DNA of 64,000 nt. Source: a virus. The position numbers and the translations under genes are program-made. Below, piece by piece: positions 7,274 through 15,009 of the stretch (its first letter is position 1; the number at the start of each line of letters is the position of its first letter). Below the pieces are notes generated by a model. The model saw nothing but the letters and a program-made list of their open reading frames with translations. It did not search any database and was not told where the DNA came from. The DNA is taken from positions 20,920-84,919 of IMG/VR virus record IMGVR_UViG_3300017971_000250. The stretch is one strand, 5' to 3'.

Positions 7274-9331
7274 TTAGGTCGTCCGCCGTTCGGGCTTGCG
7301 CCCGTCCCTGCGGTCGACCAGCAACCGGCTCAGCACCCTCATTAGTGCGGCCGGAAACGTCGCCAGGTTATCGACCTGGAACCAGGTCGGGTAGTAGTGG
7401 CGCGGCGCGTCCGTCTGGATCCCCGCGCCGATGCACTCGATGCCCGCCTTGCCCGCGCGCTTGACGATCTCGCGTAGGTGGTCGCCGAGAATCTGCTGCG
7501 AGTCCCAACCCGATGGCTCGTAGGGCTGGCCGTCGCAGAAGGTGATCAGGATCTTACGTTCCTCGGGGCGGGTCGCTAGCTGGCGTGCCGCGAAAAGCAC
7601 CGCCTCGTCCTCCGGGGTGCAGCCGTCCGCCGTGATCCCCATCATCTTCAGGCGGGTCTCTTTGCCGTAGCGCTCCTCCCAGTCCTTGTAGATCCGGATG
7701 CGGACCCGGTTGAACCGGGTGTAAGGCCCCTCGACGCGGATCCCGCTGCACTCCGAGTCGTAGCCGCAAACCATGAAGCTCGCGCCGTTGACCTTCGAAA
7801 GGCACTCGCTCATCGCCAGCGCCGCCGCCCGCGCGTAGGTGGTTCTGTTGTTGCTCTGCATACTGTCCGACTCGTCGATCACGATCGCGACCGCCGCGCC
7901 GAGCTTCTCACCGGGCTCGCGCTCGGCGAAAACCCTGCGGTTGCCGAGCCGCACGCTGTAGAGGGTCGAGGCGTCAACCGAACCGCGCTCCTTGCCGCCG
8001 CGCCAGGTCGCCGCCGCGCGCGTCCGCAGGACCGCGAGGATCTTCTGCTTCAGTGTCGTGGCTGGTCCGTGGACCTCCTTGGCCACGCTGTTCAGGATCT
8101 TCTGGCGCTGGTCACGGTCGCTATCCTTGACCCGCTCGCGGATCACCCGGTCCATCGCCTGCGCCTGGGGATGCGGCAGGTAGCGGCGGTTCCCCTGCGC
8201 GTCCAGCGCCGCCGCCGCTTCGATCTGCTTGCGGACCTCGTCCTTCACGTCCAGCGTCTCGGGGAGGCCCTCGTTCAGCTTCCGGGCGAAATCGTCGCGC
8301 TCTGGATTCGGCTGGCTCTGCTGGCCGCCCTCGTTGCCCTCACCGCCGCCCGGCTTGTTTTCGTCACCGCTGCTCGGCTTGCGTCCCTTCCCGGGCTTGC
8401 CTCCGCCCGGGGTGCCCGGCTCGCTGCTCTCTTCGCCGCTGCCCTCGCCGCCGTCACCGTCGCCGCTCTCATCACCCTGGTCGTCGCCGTCCGTCCCGTC
8501 GCCCTCGCCCGCATCGCCATCCTCATCACCCTCGTCGCCGCCCTTGCTCTTTCCGCCCTGGCCGCTGCCCGGGGTGCCCGCGCCCTGGTCGTCGCCCTCT
8601 TCACCGCCGTCGCCCTGGTCCATCGGCTGCGGCGGCGGGGGGATCAGGTTCTTGATCCGCTCAACGGTCTCGCGCGCCAGCTTCAGCGCGTCGTCGACGC
8701 TGGTCTGGTGCTTCGCCCGCTCGATCAGGTCGGTCAGCATATCGGCTACCGCCCGCGCGCCCGGGGAAAGGTAGCTGTCGTCCGCACCCTGCGCCCGGTC
8801 GATAATCGCGCAGCCGATCTCCCACCAGGGGTCGGGGGTTTCACCGGCCGCGATCTTCTGGCCGTTGCGCTTGCGCATGAAGGAACCGAGGCGGGAAAGG
8901 TTCTCCGCGACCCCAGGGTAGTCAGCGCGACCGCCCGCCTCGATCCGAATGTCCTCGTAGGCGTTCAGCAGCATCGTCTCTTTGGCGATGGTCAGGATCA
9001 GGTTCTGGTCCGGCTTCGGGCTCCGAAGCTCCCGCTCCATCCGTCCCTGCTGCGCCTTCATAACGCTCATCGGCGAGGTGTAGCGCAGGCCCGCCCGCGT
9101 CGCCTCCTTCGCCCGGGCCTCCTCACGAACGTGCAGCCACTCGTGATCGATCATCCCCTCCAGCAGCCGCTGGTCGGCGTCCCGAAGGTAGTCGGCGTTT
9201 GCCGGGATCGCGATCACGTTGCCGTCCGTCGCGCAACCCGCGCCCGTCAGGACAACCCTCACGTCGCGCTGCTGTGAGAACACCCTGGCAATTTTCTCAA
9301 AATACGATTCCAACCGTGCCGCCGTCTTCAT
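7274..9331 (-). CDS. CobT-like VWA-domain protein (partner of the MoxR/CobS-type ATPase)
   Basis: 685 residues, ATG 9331. The N-terminal 230 residues contain a zinc-protease-like DHEWLH (63-67) and mostly helical sequence. Residues 236-345 are an extreme Asp/Glu/Gly/Pro-rich linker, as in cobaltochelatase CobT. The C-terminal VWA domain has a MIDAS motif IVIDESDSMQS (D486, S488, S490), a downstream GITADGCTPEDEA and FCDGQP. VWA proteins of this architecture work with MoxR/CobS AAA+ ATPases in remodelling or metal insertion; the ATPase lies upstream at 9987-11210, separated by an HNH gene. Its start overlaps the HNH stop (ATGA). Its substrate in the phage is unknown; cobalamin synthesis itself is unlikely because no other Cob genes are seen. 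Confidence 0.85.
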   Translation of the reverse strand: MKTAARLESYFEKIARVFSQQRDVRVVLTGAGCATDGNVIAIPANADYLRDADQRLLEGMIDHEWLHVREEARAKEATRAGLRYTSPMSVMKAQQGRMERELRSPKPDQNLILTIAKETMLLNAYEDIRIEAGGRADYPGVAENLSRLGSFMRKRNGQKIAAGETPDPWWEIGCAIIDRAQGADDSYLSPGARAVADMLTDLIERAKHQTSVDDALKLARETVERIKNLIPPPPQPMDQGDGGEEGDDQGAGTPGSGQGGKSKGGDEGDEDGDAGEGDGTDGDDQGDESGDGDGGEGSGEESSEPGTPGGGKPGKGRKPSSGDENKPGGGEGNEGGQQSQPNPERDDFARKLNEGLPETLDVKDEVRKQIEAAAALDAQGNRRYLPHPQAQAMDRVIRERVKDSDRDQRQKILNSVAKEVHGPATTLKQKILAVLRTRAAATWRGGKERGSVDASTLYSVRLGNRRVFAEREPGEKLGAAVAIVIDESDSMQSNNRTTYARAAALAMSECLSKVNGASFMVCGYDSECSGIRVEGPYTRFNRVRIRIYKDWEERYGKETRLKMMGITADGCTPEDEAVLFAARQLATRPEERKILITFCDGQPYEPSGWDSQQILGDHLREIVKRAGKAGIECIGAGIQTDAPRHYYPTWFQVDNLATFPAALMRVLSRLLVDRRDGRKPERRTT

Positions 9332-9990
9332 GACCGCGCCCCCTTGGCGGCATTGCAGCTCCGATGCGCCGCCTGCAGATTCTCGGGTGTCGTCTTCCCT
9401 CCCACCGCGATCGGAGTAACGTGATCAACCTCCGCCGAAAGCGGATGCGGGAACGAGAGCGTCGGATCAATCGCCCCACCACAAAGCCCACAAATCCAAC
9501 CGTCTCGTTCAAGAATTCTCGTCCGCGCAACAGCCGCGCCCTTTCCGGCACGGGCTCTGCGATTCCTGTTCCTCATTACCTTGACCGCCCGGGGGTTTCG
9601 CTTCCGCCACCGCTCATTCCGCTCCCGCGCCCATTCGGGATCCGCCTTCTGCCGTGCATTCGCTGCAGCAATCACTCGCTCGCGGTTCTTCTCGTACCAC
9701 CGCCTCTGCGCTCTACGAACCCTGTCAGGGTTCGCCAGACGCCAGGCTTCGCTTCCCGCCCGAATGCGCCCGGGGTTCGCCACTCGGTAGCACCGCGCCC
9801 GTTCGTTGTCCTTCGCCGCATTCGCCGCGTGTCTAGCACGCCGCCTAGCACGAATCGAATCGCCCTCCCTCTCCCGATAGCGACGATCACAAATCGCCTT
9901 CCCGCACCGTCTCGAACACCCACGCTGATCGCGCCGCCAAGGAACAAACGCCACCCCACAAGATCCACACACACGCTCCTGGAGGTTCAT
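9328..9990 (-). CDS. Free-standing HNH endonuclease
   Basis: 220 residues, ATG 9990 (GGAGCGAGCC upstream). A Cys4-like module opens the protein (CGSCGVAFVPWRRDQRGC). The middle is a basic, repetitive stretch built on an Asn-Pro-x-Arg theme (ANPGRIRAG, ANPDRVRRAQRRWYEKN, RKRNPRAVK), typical of DNA-contacting linkers of homing enzymes. The C-terminal HNH core reads RDGWICGLCGG, then AEVDHVTPIAVGGKTTPENL and AAHRSCNAAKG. It sits exactly between the ATPase and its VWA partner with four-base ATGA overlaps on both sides, so it is transcribed and translated with them. A mobile endonuclease that invaded a functional gene pair is the best reading. Confidence 0.88.
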   Translation of the reverse strand: MNLQERVCGSCGVAFVPWRRDQRGCSRRCGKAICDRRYREREGDSIRARRRARHAANAAKDNERARCYRVANPGRIRAGSEAWRLANPDRVRRAQRRWYEKNRERVIAAANARQKADPEWARERNERWRKRNPRAVKVMRNRNRRARAGKGAAVARTRILERDGWICGLCGGAIDPTLSFPHPLSAEVDHVTPIAVGGKTTPENLQAAHRSCNAAKGARS

Positions 9991-11210
9991 GGCTCGCTCC
10001 TCCCGAAGTGACGCTGCAGGACCCCCGCGACGAACTTGCGGTCGTCGGGTCCGAGCTTGTTGAGCACCGCGATCTCCGAGGCGCGCCGCGTCCCTAGCTG
10101 CCCGCTCTTCTCCGCCCAGGAAAGTAGGCGGCGCAGGCTGAAGGTGCAGCCGCAGTCCTCGTTGGCGTAGCCGAGGCGAACCGTCGTGGCTACCTCCACC
10201 ATCTTCTCGGCCTTGCTACGCTCGATCCCGGTCTTGGCCACCAGGATCCCGATCTCCTTGCTGCCTACCGGGTAGCCTTGCTGGATCACGATTCCGAAGC
10301 GGTCCAGGAAGGCTTCGTTCAGGACGTTGGTCCCGGTATAGAGCCCGGTGTCGTCGCCGCGCCCGAGCGTGTTGGCGGTAGCGATGATCCGGAAGGTCGG
10401 CGCGATCCTCACGACCCGGCCACCGTCGCCCGTCAGGACCAGGCGGCGGTTCTGCTCTAGCAGCGCCTGTAGCGCGAAAAGAATCTCGGGCGGAGCCGCG
10501 TCGATCTCGTCAAGCAGGAGCGCGTATCCCCGGGTCGCCGCCGTAGGCGCGATGCCGTCCTTCCAGGTCACGATGCTCTGCCCGGTCTCGGGATCGACGT
10601 CCAGGACCTTCTCACCGAGAAAGTCGGCCGCCCTGAAGTCGCCGTTCAGGTTCACCCGGATCGTCGGCCAGTTGAGGATGCTCAGTAGCTCCAGCGCCCC
10701 GCTGCTCTTGCCGCAGCCGGTCGGCCCTACGATCAGGACGTTGTCGTCATTGGCCAGCCCGAGCGCGAGCGCCTGCAGGCTCTCGTCGTCGAATTCATAG
10801 TGGGGGTCGTGCTCGGGTACGAAAGCCCGGTCCCGCTCGCTCAGGTCCGCGCGGATCCGAATCTTCACCGGCCCGAACTCTAACTCGGTGCCGAACAGGT
10901 CCTCGGCCTCGTCCTTCGGTAGCGAGGGATCGGCGGCTTGCGCCGTCTGCGCATCCGTCTTTGCCGCCATCACCTTCGCAACCCGCTCCTTCTCCTTCTG
11001 CCTGCGTGCCCGGCTCCAGCGACCCTTCTGGCCGACGCTGCCCTTCTTGCTCGCAGCCACGCCGATGGTCTCCGCACCCGGGTGCTTCTCCCGATACTGC
11101 TCGGTGCTCATCCCGTGGACGAGCCCGAGGTGGGTCGATAGCTGCTCGAAGCGCTTACCGCACTCCAGGCACTCGACCTTGCCGTCGCCTTTCATGGTTC
11201 CCTGGTTCAT
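9987..11210 (-). CDS. MoxR/CobS-type AAA+ ATPase with N-terminal Ros/MucR-like zinc finger
   Basis: About 407 residues from ATG 11210. The alternative ATG at 11219 has GGGGAG directly abutting it, so the later start has better spacing. The N-terminus has CLECGKRFEQLSTHLGLVHG followed by MSTEQYREKHPG, the Cys2-His2 signature of Ros/MucR regulators. The AAA+ core has Walker A VGPTGCGKSS, Walker B LLLDEIDAAPPE, sensor-like IIATANTLG and an arginine-finger-like FLDRFG. This matches CobS/MoxR ATPases, which act with VWA partners such as the CobT-like protein at 7274-9331. The zinc-finger fusion may tether the complex to DNA; that is inference. Its first codons (ATGAACCAGGGA) and leader match the cassette in front of 11472. 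Confidence 0.87.
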   Translation of the reverse strand: MNQGTMKGDGKVECLECGKRFEQLSTHLGLVHGMSTEQYREKHPGAETIGVAASKKGSVGQKGRWSRARRQKEKERVAKVMAAKTDAQTAQAADPSLPKDEAEDLFGTELEFGPVKIRIRADLSERDRAFVPEHDPHYEFDDESLQALALGLANDDNVLIVGPTGCGKSSGALELLSILNWPTIRVNLNGDFRAADFLGEKVLDVDPETGQSIVTWKDGIAPTAATRGYALLLDEIDAAPPEILFALQALLEQNRRLVLTGDGGRVVRIAPTFRIIATANTLGRGDDTGLYTGTNVLNEAFLDRFGIVIQQGYPVGSKEIGILVAKTGIERSKAEKMVEVATTVRLGYANEDCGCTFSLRRLLSWAEKSGQLGTRRASEIAVLNKLGPDDRKFVAGVLQRHFGRSEP

Positions 11211-11232
11211 CGGTTCCATCTCCCCTCGGCCC

Positions 11233-11472
11233 CTAGCTCAGCACCTTGACTTCGCGCTCGCCGTGGTCGGCCGCGTAGCGGATCGCCATCCTCTTCGCCT
11301 CGGCGAAGGAGCCGACCTGCCAGAAACGCTCGCTACCAATCTCGAAGGCCCAGTGGCCGTAGCCGCGCGGCTTGCGTCTATGCGCCCACTCGAACTCGGT
11401 CGTCACGACCCTCACGCTGCTCTGCGCTACCCGCGCCTCGCTTCCCGTTCCCGTCTGGCTTCCCTGGTTCAT
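11233..11472 (-). CDS. Small unknown protein, first gene after the 11.5 kb promoter
   Basis: 79 residues, ATG 11472 preceded by GAGGAGGAACCG; the longer frame starting at 11601 runs through the promoter and is rejected. The sequence is globular and aromatic (FEWAHRRKPRGYGHWAFEIG, FWQVGSFAEAKRMAIRYAADHG). The family is not recognised. It is the promoter-proximal gene of the leftward unit leading to the ATPase, VWA protein and DnaE, so it is probably expressed early. Confidence 0.72.
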   Translation of the reverse strand: MNQGSQTGTGSEARVAQSSVRVVTTEFEWAHRRKPRGYGHWAFEIGSERFWQVGSFAEAKRMAIRYAADHGEREVKVLS

Positions 11473-11609
11473 CGGTTCCTCCTCGGTTCCGGCCGGGGCC
11501 CCTTCCCCAACCACCATCATTATCGTCTCGGCCGCCCAGGAAGTCCAGAGAAATCTTCGCCGATCCCCCAACTTTCTGCTATCGCCTACGGCCGCCGCCA
11601 CTTACGGGG
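11473..11609 (-). promoter_or_regulatory. Conserved early promoter cassette, copy 1 (leftward)
   Basis: Sigma-70-like promoter reading left: -35 TGGACT (11542-11547), 17-base spacer, -10 GATAAT (11519-11524), then a leader ending in GAGGAGGAACCG and the ATG at 11472. An upstream block (CGTAGGCGATAGCAGAAAG, then GCGAAGATTTCTCT) is shared with the two rightward copies at 62.1 and 63.8 kb. Conservation over about 130 bases, including the untranslated leader, shows that all three were duplicated or are kept under common control. Confidence 0.83.
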
Positions 11610-12680
11610 TCACAGCAGCCCCCTCAATCGCCTGGTCACGGCCGCCCGCAGCGCCGATTCCAACGGCCGCGCGCCCTGGACCGCGCGCCTCAGCACATCG
11701 GGCGGGGCCTCCCCGGGGTCGCCGTAGCCTTCGAGGTCGTCCGTGATGCACGCGTCGATTCCGGCCCGGATGATTTGCTCGATCGCTTCGTCGTGCGCCT
11801 CGGGGTCGAGGCTCAGCACCAGCCGCGTTCCGCCTAGCATTCGAATCGTGCGCAGCGGTCCGAGCCCCTTACCGAGCAGCGCGACCGAAGCGAAGCCCGC
11901 GCGATCGTAGGCGAGCACATCGAAGACGCCCTCGGCGATCACGAGCGCCCGCTTGCCCGCCGCGATACGGGACGCCGCCTGAAACCATCCGAAGACCAGC
12001 TTGCCCGTCCCCGGCCCCGAGAGGTATCGGATCTCGGCCGCCTTCGAAACCGCACGCGCCGTGAAGCTCAATCCCTCGGGACAAACGACCGGGAAGATGA
12101 TCCTGCCGGAGTAGCGACCCGAATTGCAAAAGCCGATCTCGTAGCGCCGCGCCTGCTCGCGCGTCACCCCACGCTCCTGGAGATACTTCGGGAAGCGCCA
12201 CACCGGATCACGACTGCTGTCGTAGATAGGCTCCAGCCCGGGGATGCGCTCCTTCGCCAAAATCGCAAGCGCCCCGAGATGCGTGTTCGCCCGCCACTCG
12301 ATAGGTCCCTGCGGAGCGGACACGGGCCGGTGCGGTGTCCGGTTTTTGTCCCTTGTCCGGACTGCTGACCCGAAGCCAGCACCTCCCCGCACTTCGATCA
12401 CCAGTGCTGCCTTGGCCTCGTGGGGTTCGAGCCCTTCGTGCTCTGCGTAGAGCGGAGCGAACCCGGATCCCTTGCGCCCGCATCGAAAACAGATCCAAGC
12501 CCCGCGCTCATGGGTGCCGTGCTCGTCTTCCCACTCTTCGAGATTGACGTAGCAGCGGTCGGCGCTCTTGCAATCTTCGAACGGACACGGCCCGACCATC
12601 TGAGGAACCTTCCCGGTCGACGGCCGGTAGCCTGCCGCTTCGAGGTATCCCTCTAGGTCGAACTCGTCCAGGAAGCCCAT
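11610..12680 (-). CDS. DnaG-type DNA primase (zinc ribbon plus TOPRIM)
   Basis: 356 residues, ATG 12680, sharing one base with the helicase stop (TGATG). The N-terminal zinc ribbon has C32-x4-C37 and later CFRC (C64, C67). The middle has typical DnaG-like sequence (YLQERGVTREQARRYEIGF). The TOPRIM domain shows VIAEGVFDVLAYDRAG (acidic Glu motif) and LVLSLDPEAHDEA (D-x-E type motif). It is shorter than cellular DnaG and lacks a long C-terminal helicase-binding region, as usual for phage primases. It makes RNA primers at the fork together with the DnaB-like helicase encoded immediately upstream. Confidence 0.9.
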   Translation of the reverse strand: MGFLDEFDLEGYLEAAGYRPSTGKVPQMVGPCPFEDCKSADRCYVNLEEWEDEHGTHERGAWICFRCGRKGSGFAPLYAEHEGLEPHEAKAALVIEVRGGAGFGSAVRTRDKNRTPHRPVSAPQGPIEWRANTHLGALAILAKERIPGLEPIYDSSRDPVWRFPKYLQERGVTREQARRYEIGFCNSGRYSGRIIFPVVCPEGLSFTARAVSKAAEIRYLSGPGTGKLVFGWFQAASRIAAGKRALVIAEGVFDVLAYDRAGFASVALLGKGLGPLRTIRMLGGTRLVLSLDPEAHDEAIEQIIRAGIDACITDDLEGYGDPGEAPPDVLRRAVQGARPLESALRAAVTRRLRGLL

Positions 12681-13972
12681 CAGGTATCACTCACTGGCGG
12701 GGCCTTGATCAGCATCCGGGAGAAGTCGCAGACCGCCTGCACCCTGAATCGCGCGCGCCGCGTTCGGCCCTTGCTGATCCAGATATCCCGATGCGTCTCG
12801 CGGTCGAGGTTCGGGTCCTCCGGCATATTCACGCTCAGCACGATCGACGCGATCTCGCCCTTGCTCTGCGCGCCCCGGAGGTGCCGCGTTCCCGCCATCT
12901 TTCCCTCGGCCGATTTGTCCGCCTGCGTCATAACCCAAAGGCCCGCGTCGTGGCGTTGCGCCAGGCCCGCGAGCCTTCGGTAAACCGTCGTCAGATAGGC
13001 CCATCCATACTTCGGATCGAACGTGCCGCCCTCGCCCATCTTGAGGTGGTCAGGCGAGTCGAAGACGACGAGGTCCGGGATGAAGCCCCGGGCCTCTAGC
13101 TCCGTCCACGCCGCCTCGACGTCGGCCACGGTCGCCTGCTCGACGCCGATGTAGAGGACCTGTAGCTGCTCGGCCAGCCGCTTGTGATTGCGCTTCAACC
13201 AGGTCGTCAATAGCTGCTTGTGCGCGCCGCTGTAGCTCCCGCTTTCGATCAGCGCGTGCGGGATCCGCGTGAACCGCGAGATCACCCGCGAGGTCGTCAC
13301 CCGCTCCCCGTTCTCCGAATCGACATGGAGGACCCGGAAGCCCTGCCGGATAGCCGCGAAGTCGAGCGAGACGCCGAGCGAGGATTTGCCGTGCCCGGTG
13401 ACGCCGAAGACGATGCCTAGCTCGCCGCGCCCGATCCCGTCGATGACTTCGTCCAGCGCGTAGAGCCCAGTCGGGATCCGCTCGGCCCCGGGGATGTGGA
13501 GGAGATTCTTGGGGACGAGGGGACGCGCGCTCGGCCGCGACGACGACACGACGCCGCCAGCGAAGGTGCGGTCCAGGAGCGCGAGTGCCGCCTCGTCCTG
13601 TCCCTTCTCAAACCGTTTCGTCGCGCGGTCTATCGTGGTCAGCACCCGCCGCTTCGTCTGCCGCTTGGCGAGCATCCGCGCGACCACGCGCGGCCGCGCC
13701 TCGGGGACCGCCGTGGCAATCCCGTCGAGCGCATCATTGAGCGGATCGTGGAGGTCCGGGGGCAGCGCGAGCACCGCCGCCCGGAGCGCCGTCATGGACG
13801 GGGACTCGCCCGTTGCCTCGTAGGTTTCAACGACCTGTTTCCAGAGCCATCCGTGCTCGGGCTCGGCCCACTCGTAGCCGCCTAGCTCGGCGATCGTGGA
13901 GGCGCAGGACCCGCTGTCAACGATACAACGATGCAACAAGCAGGCTTCCAACTCGCCCCACTTCGCCTCCAT
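12680..13972 (-). CDS. DnaB-type replicative DNA helicase
   Basis: 430 residues, ATG 13972. A DnaB-N-like helical domain comes first, then a RecA-like C-terminal domain: PTGLYALDEVIDGIGRGE, Walker A GVTGHGKSS (190-198), HVDSENG with the catalytic Glu near 220, Walker B LVVFDSPD (300-307), VMTQADKS, and an arginine-finger region toward the end (ISKGRTRRARFRV). Overlap with the primase start and position next to the AT-rich repeat locus argue that it is the fork helicase. Confidence 0.9.
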   Translation of the reverse strand: MEAKWGELEACLLHRCIVDSGSCASTIAELGGYEWAEPEHGWLWKQVVETYEATGESPSMTALRAAVLALPPDLHDPLNDALDGIATAVPEARPRVVARMLAKRQTKRRVLTTIDRATKRFEKGQDEAALALLDRTFAGGVVSSSRPSARPLVPKNLLHIPGAERIPTGLYALDEVIDGIGRGELGIVFGVTGHGKSSLGVSLDFAAIRQGFRVLHVDSENGERVTTSRVISRFTRIPHALIESGSYSGAHKQLLTTWLKRNHKRLAEQLQVLYIGVEQATVADVEAAWTELEARGFIPDLVVFDSPDHLKMGEGGTFDPKYGWAYLTTVYRRLAGLAQRHDAGLWVMTQADKSAEGKMAGTRHLRGAQSKGEIASIVLSVNMPEDPNLDRETHRDIWISKGRTRRARFRVQAVCDFSRMLIKAPPVSDT

Positions 13973-13987
13973 GCGAACCCCCCGATC

Positions 13988-14743
13988 CTAAAGCGTATCG
14001 CCATCACTCTCGTCCACCTCCCGTCGTTTGCACCCGCGTGCAAGATACTCGCGTCGCGCACGCCCCATCGATGGCCACGGGAGACGAAGCCAGATGTGCG
14101 TTTGCCCGCGACGCGATTCCAATAACTTCCTCGTATTCTCGTCGGCCTCCTTGACCGCCGCGCGATCCTCGCGCTCCCCGGGAGGGATCCACTCGGGCAC
14201 CATGCTAAGCACTGCGGGACCGACAACATTGCGCAGCGGCGGATACCGAAGATGTCCAGGTCTGCGATAGTAGTCCTCCGCGACGTCGAAGAGGCGCTCG
14301 ACCGTGAAGCCGTACTCCAGCAACCACGTCGCACCCTTCTTACAGAGAGCGTCCGCGTTGCCGCCGTAATCCCGCCAGGCAACAACGGGACGGTTATGGG
14401 CGGAAGCCCATCGGGCAGCGTAGGTGCGACGGATCGTCTCGGCGAGACCGTCGACGGCCGCATACCAAAGCGCGCGACGCGCACTAGATCGGGAGCGCTT
14501 CCATTCAAGAAGCACCAATCGATCCTCCTCGCTGAGCGCTTGCCTTCCCGCGATGAGGCTCACCTGATAGGGTTTCTTCTTCCCAAGCACCGGAAGCGCG
14601 ATCTCCCGGGGACGGCCCACTCCCTTCCGTCCCTCCCGCCGCTTCTTACACATGGACGGTTCCGATTGGCGCTTTTCCTGATCACGATATGGCATGATCC
14701 CTTCCGGAGATGGGGTAGACAGGTTTGAATTTTGCGATTTCAT
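13988..14743 (-). CDS. Unknown basic protein beside the replicative helicase
   Basis: Not recognised. Up to 251 residues from ATG 14743; an ATG at 14695 has GGAAGGG just upstream and is the alternative. The N-terminus is basic (CKKRREGRKGVGRPRE). The body is helical, with GNADALCKKGATWLLEYGF, ERLFDVAEDYYRRPGH and YPPLRNVVGPAVLSMVPEW; this region could be a winged-helix or loader-like domain. The gene lies 15 bases upstream of the DnaB-type helicase and just downstream of the origin-like repeats. Origin-binding protein or helicase loader would fit this place in a phage operon, but this is inferred from position only. Confidence 0.7.
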   Translation of the reverse strand: MKSQNSNLSTPSPEGIMPYRDQEKRQSEPSMCKKRREGRKGVGRPREIALPVLGKKKPYQVSLIAGRQALSEEDRLVLLEWKRSRSSARRALWYAAVDGLAETIRRTYAARWASAHNRPVVAWRDYGGNADALCKKGATWLLEYGFTVERLFDVAEDYYRRPGHLRYPPLRNVVGPAVLSMVPEWIPPGEREDRAAVKEADENTRKLLESRRGQTHIWLRLPWPSMGRARREYLARGCKRREVDESDGDTL

Positions 14744-15009
14744 ACCTAACCCTTTGCAGCAAGCGAAGATCAGATTTTAGGCAAAACCCGGACCTCCCTA
14801 AGAATTAAGAATTAAGAATTAAGAATTAAATCTCTCTCTTATATATATAAGAGAGGTGGCCTTTTTGCCTGAAATCTGATCTTGCGATCCCGCATAGCGT
14901 TAACCCTGATCAGCCCCATAATCCAATTTGTCGCTCCAGCATTCCGAGGAGCCGCTCGGTATCGCGGAGGGTAGGGGCGCAACCCCGAGCGGTCTCCCCG
15001 TGGGACTGA
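14744..15009. other. Intergenic region between the unknown basic protein and the SF2 helicase
   Basis: The longest non-coding stretch of the replication region. Its left half (14766-14883) is the AT-rich repeat locus described separately. The right half (14885-15009) is GC-rich, with short inverted segments such as GAGCGGTCTCCCC, and shows no convincing promoter or gene. Confidence 0.6.
14766..14883. repeat. Candidate replication origin: AT-rich locus with direct repeats, palindrome and flanking inverted repeats
   Basis: Three nested elements. (1) Inverted repeats of 21 bases at 14766-14786 and 14863-14883 with one mismatch; similarity continues inward as imperfect ACCTCxC arms. (2) Four perfect tandem copies of the heptamer AAGAATT at 14800-14827. 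(3) A perfect 22-base palindrome at 14834-14855 with core TTATATATATAA. The AT content is striking in a GC-rich genome. Iteron-like repeats, an unwinding-prone AT stretch and location beside primase, DnaB and SF2 helicase genes are what an origin would show. A bidirectional regulatory hairpin or operator is the alternative. Confidence 0.6.

Noticed and set aside
8069-9277. 402-codon plus-strand open frame
   Set aside because: Antisense to the CobT-like gene; hydrophobic low-complexity translation produced by the acidic linker and GC-rich codon use.
11473-11601. Extended N-terminus of the 11233-11472 protein
   Set aside because: The region is the promoter and leader shared with two other sites, so it is non-coding.
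14834-14855. Rho-independent terminator
   Set aside because: The palindrome is AT-rich and lacks a GC stem with a U-tract; the surrounding iterons and inverted repeats fit an origin better.
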